From NCBI GenBank assembly GCA_002205965.3, contig NADL03000041.1, positions 533,725-597,724 on the forward strand: a stretch of 64,000 nucleotides of DNA, given 5' to 3'. Below, piece after piece: positions 44,901-55,277 of the stretch; the stretch's first letter is position 1, and each line of letters opens with the position of its first letter. Made by a program: the position numbers and the translations under genes. The notes beneath the pieces were generated by a model. The model saw only the letters and a program-made list of their open reading frames with translations. It had not been told where the DNA came from and did not search any database. This DNA comes from Kappaphycus alvarezii. Its lineage: Eukaryota; Rhodophyta; Florideophyceae; Gigartinales; Solieriaceae.

Positions 44901-45085
44901 TTCCCGATAAGAAGTTTGCAGCGTTTACTCAAGGACACGTGGTGTTTAATTTCCAACTCTTTACCTCTTTAGTTTTCCTCCTCTTTACCTATTACCACCT
45001 CTTTATTTGTGCCTTAGGGCGCTACCCCTGTATATCGGCCAGTGCTGGTCTTTCAACTTTGAGCACGACCCGTGTGCCACGAGTA
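41921..45085 (-). repeat. Array unit 2
   Basis: Complete unit, 3165 bp. It has scattered single-base indels in the RT piece (about 41925-42090) and in integrase (43075-43210). Confidence 0.9.
42593..44792 (-). pseudogene. Unit 2 gag-protease-integrase frame, broken in integrase
   Basis: Open from 44792 for 488 codons through gag, CCHC and protease to KEALHPWYG, where one C is missing (GCCCTC reduced to GCCTC at 43360). Integrase resumes in another frame and ends at the shared TAG at 42593. Confidence 0.85.
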
Positions 45086-45567
45086 TAATCTACCCCTTTC
45101 ACCTGCTGGAAACCACGAGCGACAGGACGTGCCTTCGATTTTCGAGAAAAGCCACCGTTGGAGTCCTGGGCATCTGTTATTGCAAACACCCATTTTGGAG
45201 TCAGAATATTTGAGGCCTCCAAACGTGGGACTAACTTCCATGTTTTGTTCCGAATGATCGAGTCTCGCTCGGACTCGATGGCAGACTTCCAAAAATCTGC
45301 GTCCGGGCCTGTCGCCGCGTGTCGGTACGAGATGTTGACAACATTTGTGACGAGAGCCGTGTCATTAGGTGTCAAGGATATATTGGACCTCCACCAAGCA
45401 TTTGGGGCCCTTCGAATCCTTCCAGATCTCCGTGGAGCTACAGTTAAATCAGGGGGCTCAGGGATTTCGTTATCTGTACCAACGTTTTCGGCGACCTTCG
45501 GGTCGTCTCTAGCATTAGCCTGGTCATCGCTTTGTCCCTGAATATCTTGTCTCGAAGCTGTAGCCAT
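45022..45567 (-). CDS. Unit 3 linker-RT fragment fused to the next leader (181 codons)
   Basis: Begins MATASRQDIQGQ, 65 codons after and in frame with the integrase frame beyond the TAG. It covers the acidic linker, the conserved WKSAIESERDSIIRNKTWKL region and RT to ARGFQQVKGVDY. It crosses the unit junction into leader sequence, adding about 20 residues (TRGTRVVLKVERPALADIQG) before a stop. Not expected to have RT activity: the catalytic boxes are absent. Confidence 0.6.
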   Translation of the reverse strand: MATASRQDIQGQSDDQANARDDPKVAENVGTDNEIPEPPDLTVAPRRSGRIRRAPNAWWRSNISLTPNDTALVTNVVNISYRHAATGPDADFWKSAIESERDSIIRNKTWKLVPRLEASNILTPKWVFAITDAQDSNGGFSRKSKARPVARGFQQVKGVDYTRGTRVVLKVERPALADIQG

Positions 45568-48254
45568 CTCGGCTGTGTCCAGTGTAGGAAGCCGGACTTG
45601 ATCATCCTGTTCAGCGCCGAGACCTACAAGATCCTCATCAGAGCTAATTTCAAGACGCTCATCTGATTCGTTTTCATTTATTTCGGAGTGGCAGGTTTCG
45701 CTCTCACTGAATCTGACATCTCTGGAAACAACTACCTCGTGTAATTCAGGATCCCACAGTTTCTAAGCTTTGCTGGCTTCCGCATATCCAAGCATAATTG
45801 CTGCCCGTGCTCGGTAGTCGAGCTTACTCAACTGGCTTGCCCGGATGGTGTACCAACATTTACTTCCGGACGTACAAAGGTGCGACAAATTGGGCTTGCG
45901 CCCGTACCAGATATGATGCGGGGTCGTGTTGCTTGGAAGTGCGCGAGTTGTAACTCTGTTTCGAATGTATACAGCAGTCGCCAGAGCTTCTGCCCAGAAC
46001 TGTTTTGGCAGACTCTTTGCATGTAGCATTGACCGAACCAGATCCATCAGAGTTCGGTTCAGCCGCTCTGAAACACCATTCTGTTCAGGTGGCTCCACTG
46101 CACTAAGCTCATGTTTTGTTCCGCACGCAGCAAGATAGCCCTTGAATGCAGTGGACATATATTCTCCACCTCGATCTGAACGAAAGATACCAATGCGGCG
46201 CCCAGTATGGGCTTCGCTACGAGCTTGGAACAGTTTATATTTATCAAAGACCTCTGATTTTCGCTGCATCATGTAGACGGTAACCCAGGAGGAGTGATCG
46301 TCCGTGAAAGTCACAAAGTAGCGTGCCCCTCCAACTGAAGAAACCTCCATGGGTCCACAAACGTCACTGTGAACAAGGTCTAGTATCGCTTCAGCTCTAC
46401 CACTCGTACGTTTCTTCGGCACTGCAGAACGATGAGCCTTTCCTTGAACGCATGGTGTGCATACTTCAGATGCACTCGAGCCACTGATCTGCACGCCGTC
46501 TACAACATTGTTCCGTACCATGGATGCAATGCCCTCTTTGCTTACATGAGCCATTCTCTCGTGCCATGTTGAGAGTGTGGTGACTTTCGCAGAGTACAAG
46601 GTATCATTTGGTATCTTCTGGACTATGTCGATGGCATAAAGAAGGCTATCGCACAGCATTTTTCCAGTTGCCACAACTTTCCCATTCTTAGTCATCTGCA
46701 TAGATTTGTTCTCAAATACAGTTTTGATCCCTTCTATGTCCGCTTTGCCTACAGGAATGAGAGAGTATTCGAAAGTAGGAACGTGGACAGCATCTCGCAG
46801 AATGCACCGCTTTCGACAACCATCCACTAGTAGGGTCAGCTCCACGTCACCTCGTTCAGCAATCTTAGCCCGGGCTTTAGTTCCCATTTCGACTGAAGCT
46901 GCAGAGAATTCGGTATAACTCGTGAAAACACTCCTATCGTATGTCATATGGGAAGTACATGCCGAATCCGCGTACCAGGAGGAAGTTCCGGCCGAAATTC
47001 CGGCATGTTTCATTCGTGACATTAGGCAACCGATTTCATTCTCATCTATGTTGTCCTCACTATCAACTGGAGGATGGGAATAAGTCGAATCAAATACATT
47101 TGCACCTACGAACGCCTGCTGATCTCTTCTCGGGCGATTCTTTTCGTTTCGATGACTACTAGGAGCTCTGCCACTACGAGACCCAGGTGCACGATAGCCC
47201 CTCGGGCTTCCGGGCGCTTACCGGTCACATTTTTGCCCCAGCATCTGTCAGCCGTATGACCGGAATGACCGCAGATCGTACAGTGCAGCTGTTTAGCATT
47301 ATTTCCGTAGTCATTCGGACGGGCACTGGATATGAGCGCCGCATTGGATTTTGTACCTTTTGACTCTCTCATTTGCGCACGCTCCTCTCCCTGCAACAAC
47401 CGGCTCTTCACAAATTCCAAAGTAAACACCCTGTTCTCATTTCCGAGCGCATCCAAGGCAACGATGAGAGCGTCGAACCGAGGTGGCAATCCATTAAGCA
47501 CATCCATGGCTATCTCTCTGTCATCGGTAGTCACATCCATGGATTTCAGGGTCGCTGCTAGCTGCGTCACACGGTTAACATACTGCAAAACTCTCTCGTT
47601 ACCTTCCGTAGCCGCCGTGTAAAACCGGCGTCGAGCCGCACGCTTATTACGGAGTGTGTGCCTTTCAAACGTGTTGAGAATAATAGTCCACACCTCCTTT
47701 GCAGTTGCCGCAGTGCGCACATGCTCAAGGTGCTCATCAGAGAGGGACAACCCGATGAGCACCCGTGCTTTGCGGTCGGCCCGAGTCCATGATCTGAAAG
47801 CCCCATCATCGGATTCTTCAGGCGGGTCATCCACAATATAGTCATCAAGCTCCCGGAGGGCGAGAAGAAGCTGCACCTTCTGCTTCCAAACATGGAAATT
47901 ATTGTTGGTGAGCTTTTCAATTCGAACTCCGCCTCCGCGGTCGTCCACGACTACGTTCTTATCCAAGACCCTTTGTATCTGAAACCTCTATTACCACGTA
48001 TGCAGTGAGTATGCAAAGTCCTCTGTTCGGGTATCCCAAGCCGGCGACCGATAGTCGCTTGTCGCGGCAAGGCTTTCCCGATAAGAAGTTTGCAGCGTTT
48101 ACTCAAGGACACGTGGTGTTTAATTTCCAACTCTTCCTCTTTAGTTTCCTCCTCTTACCTATTACCACTCTTTATTTGTGCCTTAGGGCGCTACCCCTGT
48201 ATATCGGCCAGTGCCGGTCTTTCAACTTTGAGCACGACCCGTGTGCCACGAGTA
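45086..48254 (-). repeat. Array unit 3
   Basis: Complete unit, 3169 bp. A two-base loss in the gag-protease linker (CTCGGGCTTCC at 47202 versus CTCGGAGCTTCC elsewhere) is specific to this unit. Confidence 0.9.
45763..47966 (-). pseudogene. Unit 3 gag-protease-integrase frame, one frameshift
   Basis: Reads from 47966 through the zinc knuckle to GKRPEA, then shifts because of the two-base loss at about 47205. The protease-integrase part is open from 47022 down to the shared TAG at 45763 and retains the D,D,E residues. Confidence 0.87.
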
Positions 48255-48267
48255 TAATCTACCCCTT

Positions 48268-48735
48268 TCACCTGTGGAAACCACGAGCGACAGGACGTGC
48301 CTTCGATTTTCGAGAAAAGCCACCGTTGGAGTCCTGGGCATCTGTTATTGCAAACACCCATTTTGGAGTCAGAATATTTGAGGCCTCCAAACGTGGGACT
48401 AACTTCCATGTTTTGTTCCGAATGATCGAGTCTCGCTCGGACTCGATGGCAGACTTCCAAAAATCTGCGTCCGGGCCTGTCGCCGCGTGTCGGTACGAGA
48501 TGTTGACAACATTTGTGACGAGAGCCGTGTCATTAGGTGTCAAGGATATATTGGACCTCCACCAAGCATTTGGGGCCCTTCGAATCCTTCCAGATCTCCG
48601 TGGAGCTACAGTTAAATCAGGGGGCTCAGGGATTTCGTTATCTGTACCAACGTTTTCGGCGACCTTCGGGTCGTCTCTAGCATTAGCCTGGTCATCGCTT
48701 TGTCCCTGAATATCTTGTCTCGAAGCTGTAGCCAT
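48268..48735 (-). pseudogene. Unit 4 linker-RT fragment (155 codons)
   Basis: Same as in unit 3 but ends ARGFHR because one base is missing in CACCTGTGG at 48272 relative to CACCTGCTGG, so it stops before the unit junction. Confidence 0.55.
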
Positions 48736-48930
48736 CTCGGCTGTGTCCAGTGTAGGAAGCCGGACTTGATCATCCTGTTCAGCGCCGAGACCTACAAGAT
48801 CCTCATCAGAGCTAATTTCAAGACGCTCATCTGATTCGTTTTCATTTATTTCGGAGTGGCAGGTTTCGCTCTCACTGAATCTGACATCTCTGGAAACAAC
48901 TACCTCGTGTAATTCAGGATCCCACAGTTT

Positions 48931-51134
48931 CTAAGCTTTGCTGGCTTCCGCATATCCAAGCATAATTGCTGCCCGTGCTCGGTAGTCGAGCTTACTCAAC
49001 TGGCTTGCCCGGATGGTGTACCAACATTTACTTCCGGACGTACAAAGGTGCGACAAATTGGGCTTGCGCCCGTACCAGATATGATGCGGGGTCGTGTTGC
49101 TTGGAAGTGCGCGAGTTGTAACTCTGTTTCGAATGTATACAGCAGTCGCCAGAGCTTCTGCCCAGAACTGTTTTGGCAGACTCTTTGCATGTAGCATTGA
49201 CCGAACCAGATCCATCAGAGTTCGGTTCAGCCGCTCTGAAACACCATTCTGTTCAGGTGGCTCCACTGCACTAAGCTCATGTTTTGTTCCGCACGCAGCA
49301 AGATAGCCCTTGAATGCAGTGGACATATATTCTCCACCTCGATCTGAACGAAAGATACCAATGCGGCGCCCAGTATGGCTTCGCTACGAGCTTGGAACAG
49401 TTTATATTTATCAAAGACCTCTGATTTTCGCTGCATCATGTAGACGGTAACCCAGGAGGAGTGATCGTCCGTGAAAGTCACAAAGTAGCGTGCCCCTCCA
49501 ACTGAAGAAACCTCCATGGGTCCACAAACGTCACTGTGAACAAGGTCTAGTATCGCTTCAGCTCTACCACTCGTACGTTTCTTCGGCACTGCAGAACGAT
49601 GAGCCTTTCCTTGAACGCATGGTGTGCATACTTCAGATGCACTCGAGCCACTGATCTGCACGCCGTCTACAACATTGTTCCGTACCATGGATGCAATGCC
49701 CTCTTTGCTTACATGAGCCATTCTCTCGTGCCATGTTGAGAGTGTGGTGACTTTCGCAGAGTACAAGGTATCATTTGGTATCTTCTGGACTATGTCGATG
49801 GCATAAAGAAGGCTATCGCACAGCATTTTTCCAGTTGCCACAACTTTCCCATTCTTAGTCATCTGCATAGATTTGTTCTCAAATACAGTTTTGATCCCTT
49901 CTATGTCCGCTTTGCCTACAGGAATGAGAGAGTATTCGAAAGTAGGAACGTGGACAGCATCTCGCAGAATGCACCGCTTTCGACAACCATCCACTAGTAG
50001 GGTCAGCTCCACGTCACCTCGTTCAGCAATCTTAGCCCGGGCTTTAGTTCCCATTTCGACTGAAGCTGCAGAGAATTCGGTATAACTCGTGAAAACACTC
50101 CTATCGTATGTCATATGGGAAGTACATGCCGAATCCGCGTACCAGGAGGAAGTTCCGGCCGAAATTCCGGCATGTTTCATTCGTGACATTAGGCAACCGA
50201 TTTCATTCTCATCTATGTTGTCCTCACTATCAACTGGAGGATGGGAATAAGTCGAATCAAATACATTTGCACCTACGAACGCCTGCTGATCTCTTCTCGG
50301 GCGATTCTTTTCGTTTCGATGACTACTAGGAGCTCTGCCACTACGAGACCCAGGTGCACGATAGCCCCTCGGAGCTTCCGGGCGCTTACCGGTCACATTT
50401 TTGCCCCAGCATCTGTCAGCCGTATGACCGGAATGACCGCAGATCGTACAGTGCAGCTGTTTAGCATTATTTCCGTAGTCATTCGGACGGGCACTGGATA
50501 TGAGCGCCGCATTGGATTTTGTACCTTTTGACTCTCTCATTTGCGCACGCTCCTCTCCCTGCAACAACCGGCTCTTCACAAATTCCAAAGTAAACACCCT
50601 GTTCTCATTTCCGAGCGCATCCAAGGCAACGATGAGAGCGTCGAACCGAGGTGGCAATCCATTAAGCACATCCATGGCTATCTCTCTGTCATCGGTAGTC
50701 ACATCCATGGATTTCAGGGTCGCTGCTAGCTGCGTCACACGGTTAACATACTGCAAAACTCTCTCGTTACCTTCCGTAGCCGCCGTGTAAAACCGGCGTC
50801 GAGCCGCACGCTTATTACGGAGTGTGTGCCTTTCAAACGTGTTGAGAATAATAGTCCACACCTCCTTTGCAGTTGCCGCAGTGCGCACATGCTCAAGGTG
50901 CTCATCAGAGAGGGACAACCCGATGAGCACCCGTGCTTTGCGGTCGGCCCGAGTCCATGATCTGAAAGCCCCATCATCGGATTCTTCAGGCGGGTCATCC
51001 ACAATATAGTCATCAAGCTCCCGGAGGGCGAGAAGAAGCTGCACCTTCTGCTTCCAAACATGGAAATTATTGTTGGTGAGCTTTTCAATTCGAACTCCGC
51101 CTCCGCGGTCGTCCACGACTACGTTCTTATCCAA
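48931..51134 (-). pseudogene. Unit 4 gag-protease-integrase frame, one frameshift in integrase
   Basis: Open from 51134 for 635 codons, but the reading frame changes after FQARSEA because GTATGGGCTT is GTATGGCTT at about 49375. The remainder of integrase (GGEYMSTAF onward) is open in the original frame to the shared TAG at 48931. Confidence 0.88.
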
Positions 51135-51440
51135 GACCCTTTGTATCTGAAACCTCTATTACCACGTATGCAGTGAGTATGCAAAGTCCTCTGTTCGGGT
51201 ATCCCAAGCCGGCGACCGATAGTCGCTTGTCGCGGCAAGGCTTTCCCGATAAGAAGTTTGCAGCGTTTACTCAAGGACACGTGGTGTTTAATTTCCAACT
51301 CTTTACCTCTTTAGTTTTCCTCCTCTTTACCTATTACCACCTCTTTATTTGTGCCTTAGGGCGCTACCCCTGTATATCGGCCAGTGCCGGTCTTTCAACT
51401 TTGAGCACGACCCGTGTGCCACGAGTATAATCTACCCCTT

Positions 51441-51908
51441 TCACCTGTGGAAACCACGAGCGACAGGACGTGCCTTCGATTTTCGAGAAAAGCCACCGTT
51501 GGAGTCCTGGGCATCTGTTATTGCAAACACCCATTTTGGAGTCAGAATATTTGAGGCCTCCAAACGTGGGACTAACTTCCATGTTTTGTTCCGAATGATC
51601 GAGTCTCGCTCGGACTCGATGGCAGACTTCCAAAAATCTGCGTCCGGGCCTGTCGCCGCGTGTCGGTACGAGATGTTGACAACATTTGTGACGAGAGCCG
51701 TGTCATTAGGTGTCAAGGATATATTGGACCTCCACCAAGCATTTGGGGCCCTTCGAATCCTTCCAGATCTCCGTGGAGCTACAGTTAAATCAGGGGGCTC
51801 AGGGATTTCGTTATCTGTACCAACGTTTTCGGCGACCTTCGGGTCGTCTCTAGCATTAGCCTGGTCATCGCTTTGTCCCTGAATATCTTGTCTCGAAGCT
51901 GTAGCCAT
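51441..51908 (-). CDS. Unit 5 linker-RT fragment (155 codons)
   Basis: Starts MATASRQDIQGQ at 51908, in frame with the 734-codon frame across its single TAG. Contains the acidic linker and RT start, ending ARGFHR by a one-base difference at 51447. Lacks catalytic RT motifs. Confidence 0.5.
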   Translation of the reverse strand: MATASRQDIQGQSDDQANARDDPKVAENVGTDNEIPEPPDLTVAPRRSGRIRRAPNAWWRSNISLTPNDTALVTNVVNISYRHAATGPDADFWKSAIESERDSIIRNKTWKLVPRLEASNILTPKWVFAITDAQDSNGGFSRKSKARPVARGFHR

Positions 51909-52103
51909 CTCGGCTGTGTCCAGTGTAGGAAGCCGGACTTGATCATCCTGTTCAGCGCCGAGACCTACAAGATCCTCATCAGAGCTAATTTCAAGACGCT
52001 CATCTGATTCGTTTTCATTTATTTCGGAGTGGCAGGTTTCGCTCTCACTGAATCTGACATCTCTGGAAACAACTACCTCGTGTAATTCAGGATCCCACAG
52101 TTT

Positions 52104-54308
52104 CTAAGCTTTGCTGGCTTCCGCATATCCAAGCATAATTGCTGCCCGTGCTCGGTAGTCGAGCTTACTCAACTGGCTTGCCCGGATGGTGTACCAACAT
52201 TTACTTCCGGACGTACAAAGGTGCGACAAATTGGGCTTGCGCCCGTACCAGATATGATGCGGGGTCGTGTTGCTTGGAAGTGCGCGAGTTGTAACTCTGT
52301 TTCGAATGTATACAGCAGTCGCCAGAGCTTCTGCCCAGAACTGTTTTGGCAGACTCTTTGCATGTAGCATTGACCGAACCAGATCCATCAGAGTTCGGTT
52401 CAGCCGCTCTGAAACACCATTCTGTTCAGGTGGCTCCACTGCACTAAGCTCATGTTTTGTTCCGCACGCAGCAAGATAGCCCTTGAATGCAGTGGACATA
52501 TATTCTCCACCTCGATCTGAACGAAAGATACCAATGCGGCGCCCAGTATGGGCTTCGCTACGAGCTTGGAACAGTTTATATTTATCAAAGACCTCTGATT
52601 TTCGCTGCATCATGTAGACGGTAACCCAGGAGGAGTGATCGTCCGTGAAAGTCACAAAGTAGCGTGCCCCTCCAACTGAAGAAACCTCCATGGGTCCACA
52701 AACGTCACTGTGAACAAGGTCTAGTATCGCTTCAGCTCTACCACTCGTACGTTTCTTCGGCACTGCAGAACGATGAGCCTTTCCTTGAACGCATGGTGTG
52801 CATACTTCAGATGCACTCGAGCCACTGATCTGCACGCCGTCTACAACATTGTTCCGTACCATGGATGCAATGCCCTCTTTGCTTACATGAGCCATTCTCT
52901 CGTGCCATGTTGAGAGTGTGGTGACTTTCGCAGAGTACAAGGTATCATTTGGTATCTTCTGGACTATGTCGATGGCATAAAGAAGGCTATCGCACAGCAT
53001 TTTTCCAGTTGCCACAACTTTCCCATTCTTAGTCATCTGCATAGATTTGTTCTCAAATACAGTTTTGATCCCTTCTATGTCCGCTTTGCCTACAGGAATG
53101 AGAGAGTATTCGAAAGTAGGAACGTGGACAGCATCTCGCAGAATGCACCGCTTTCGACAACCATCCACTAGTAGGGTCAGCTCCACGTCACCTCGTTCAG
53201 CAATCTTAGCCCGGGCTTTAGTTCCCATTTCGACTGAAGCTGCAGAGAATTCGGTATAACTCGTGAAAACACTCCTATCGTATGTCATATGGGAAGTACA
53301 TGCCGAATCCGCGTACCAGGAGGAAGTTCCGGCCGAAATTCCGGCATGTTTCATTCGTGACATTAGGCAACCGATTTCATTCTCATCTATGTTGTCCTCA
53401 CTATCAACTGGAGGATGGGAATAAGTCGAATCAAATACATTTGCACCTACGAACGCCTGCTGATCTCTTCTCGGGCGATTCTTTTCGTTTCGATGACTAC
53501 TAGGAGCTCTGCCACTACGAGACCCAGGTGCACGATAGCCCCTCGGAGCTTCCGGGCGCTTACCGGTCACATTTTTGCCCCAGCATCTGTCAGCCGTATG
53601 ACCGGAATGACCGCAGATCGTACAGTGCAGCTGTTTAGCATTATTTCCGTAGTCATTCGGACGGGCACTGGATATGAGCGCCGCATTGGATTTTGTACCT
53701 TTTGACTCTCTCATTTGCGCACGCTCCTCTCCCTGCAACAACCGGCTCTTCACAAATTCCAAAGTAAACACCCTGTTCTCATTTCCGAGCGCATCCAAGG
53801 CAACGATGAGAGCGTCGAACCGAGGTGGCAATCCATTAAGCACATCCATGGCTATCTCTCTGTCATCGGTAGTCACATCCATGGATTTCAGGGTCGCTGC
53901 TAGCTGCGTCACACGGTTAACATACTGCAAAACTCTCTCGTTACCTTCCGTAGCCGCCGTGTAAAACCGGCGTCGAGCCGCACGCTTATTACGGAGTGTG
54001 TGCCTTTCAAACGTGTTGAGAATAATAGTCCACACCTCCTTTGCAGTTGCCGCAGTGCGCACATGCTCAAGGTGCTCATCAGAGAGGGACAACCCGATGA
54101 GCACCCGTGCTTTGCGGTCGGCCCGAGTCCATGATCTGAAAGCCCCATCATCGGATTCTTCAGGCGGGTCATCCACAATATAGTCATCAAGCTCCCGGAG
54201 GGCGAGAAGAAGCTGCACCTTCTGCTTCCAAACATGGAAATTATTGTTGGTGAGCTTTTCAATTCGAACTCCGCCTCCGCGGTCGTCCACGACTACGTTC
54301 TTATCCAA
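52104..54308 (-). CDS. Unit 5 gag-protease-integrase polyprotein (734 codons, intact)
   Basis: Residues ~10-200 are the UBN2-type capsid (KLTNNNFHVWKQKVQLLLAL); ~226-242 the CCHC knuckle (CTICGHSGHTADRC); ~330 the protease motif ADSACTSHM with D-S-A instead of D-S-G. ~467 is WHERMAHVSKEGIASM and ~508 CTPCVQGKAHRS (HHCC). ~534 is LVHSDVCGP, ~597 SDRGGEY and ~630 PEQNGVSERLN, giving a D,D35E integrase triad. It ends at ASKA plus TAG (52104), where copies A1 and A2 have TAC in ASKAYKLWDP. The frame begins at a TTG (54308); the ATG of A1 is GTG here, and a stop lies upstream, so normal initiation is doubtful. After the TAG the same frame is open for 220 more codons. Role if expressed: capsid and integrase without RT. 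Confidence 0.85.
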   Translation of the reverse strand: MDKNVVVDDRGGGVRIEKLTNNNFHVWKQKVQLLLALRELDDYIVDDPPEESDDGAFRSWTRADRKARVLIGLSLSDEHLEHVRTAATAKEVWTIILNTFERHTLRNKRAARRRFYTAATEGNERVLQYVNRVTQLAATLKSMDVTTDDREIAMDVLNGLPPRFDALIVALDALGNENRVFTLEFVKSRLLQGEERAQMRESKGTKSNAALISSARPNDYGNNAKQLHCTICGHSGHTADRCWGKNVTGKRPEAPRGYRAPGSRSGRAPSSHRNEKNRPRRDQQAFVGANVFDSTYSHPPVDSEDNIDENEIGCLMSRMKHAGISAGTSSWYADSACTSHMTYDRSVFTSYTEFSAASVEMGTKARAKIAERGDVELTLLVDGCRKRCILRDAVHVPTFEYSLIPVGKADIEGIKTVFENKSMQMTKNGKVVATGKMLCDSLLYAIDIVQKIPNDTLYSAKVTTLSTWHERMAHVSKEGIASMVRNNVVDGVQISGSSASEVCTPCVQGKAHRSAVPKKRTSGRAEAILDLVHSDVCGPMEVSSVGGARYFVTFTDDHSSWVTVYMMQRKSEVFDKYKLFQARSEAHTGRRIGIFRSDRGGEYMSTAFKGYLAACGTKHELSAVEPPEQNGVSERLNRTLMDLVRSMLHAKSLPKQFWAEALATAVYIRNRVTTRALPSNTTPHHIWYGRKPNLSHLCTSGSKCWYTIRASQLSKLDYRARAAIMLGYAEASKA

Positions 54309-54614
54309 GACCCTTTGTATCTGAAACCTCTATTACCACGTATGCAGTGAGTATGCAAAGTCCTCTGTTCGGGTATCCCAAGCCGGCGACCGATAGTCGC
54401 TTGTCGCGGCAAGGCTTTCCCGATAAGAAGTTTGCAGCGTTTACTCAAGGACACGTGGTGTTTAATTTCCAACTCTTTACCTCTTTAGTTTTCCTCCTCT
54501 TTACCTATTACCACCTCTTTATTTGTGCCTTAGGGCGCTACCCCTGTATATCGGCCAGTGCCGGTCTTTCAACTTTGAGCACGACCCGTGTGCCACGAGT
54601 ATAATCTACCCCTT

Positions 54615-55082
54615 TCACCTGTGGAAACCACGAGCGACAGGACGTGCCTTCGATTTTCGAGAAAAGCCACCGTTGGAGTCCTGGGCATCTGTTATTGCAA
54701 ACACCCATTTTGGAGTCAGAATATTTGAGGCCTCCAAACGTGGGACTAACTTCCATGTTTTGTTCCGAATGATCGAGTCTCGCTCGGACTCGATGGCAGA
54801 CTTCCAAAAATCTGCGTCCGGGCCTGTCGCCGCGTGTCGGTACGAGATGTTGACAACATTTGTGACGAGAGCCGTGTCATTAGGTGTCAAGGATATATTG
54901 GACCTCCACCAAGCATTTGGGGCCCTTCGAATCCTTCCAGATCTCCGTGGAGCTACAGTTAAATCAGGGGGCTCAGGGATTTCGTTATCTGTACCAACGT
55001 TTTCGGCGACCTTCGGGTCGTCTCTAGCATTAGCCTGGTCATCGCTTTGTCCCTGAATATCTTGTCTCGAAGCTGTAGCCAT
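54615..55082 (-). CDS. Unit 6 linker-RT fragment (155 codons)
   Basis: Same as in unit 5, ending ARGFHR; in frame with the preceding integrase frame across one TAG. Confidence 0.5.
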   Translation of the reverse strand: MATASRQDIQGQSDDQANARDDPKVAENVGTDNEIPEPPDLTVAPRRSGRIRRAPNAWWRSNISLTPNDTALVTNVVNISYRHAATGPDADFWKSAIESERDSIIRNKTWKLVPRLEASNILTPKWVFAITDAQDSNGGFSRKSKARPVARGFHR

Positions 55083-55277
55083 CTCGGCTGTGTCCAGTGT
55101 AGGAAGCCGGACTTGATCATCCTGTTCAGCGCCGAGACCTACAAGATCCTCATCAGAGCTAATTTCAAGACGCTCATCTGATTCGTTTTCATTTATTTCG
55201 GAGTGGCAGGTTTCGCTCTCACTGAATCTGACATCTCTGGAAACAACTACCTCGTGTAATTCAGGATCCCACAGTTT

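Larger units (their letters stand above)
48255..51427 (-). repeat. Array unit 4
   Basis: Complete unit, 3173 bp, one base shorter than the standard 3174 because of a single G missing near 49377. The neighbouring leader belonging to unit 3 at 48135-48170 shows several T/A losses in its CTTTACC tract. Confidence 0.92.
51428..54601 (-). repeat. Array unit 5
   Basis: Complete unit, 3174 bp, with an intact gag-protease-integrase frame. Confidence 0.93.
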
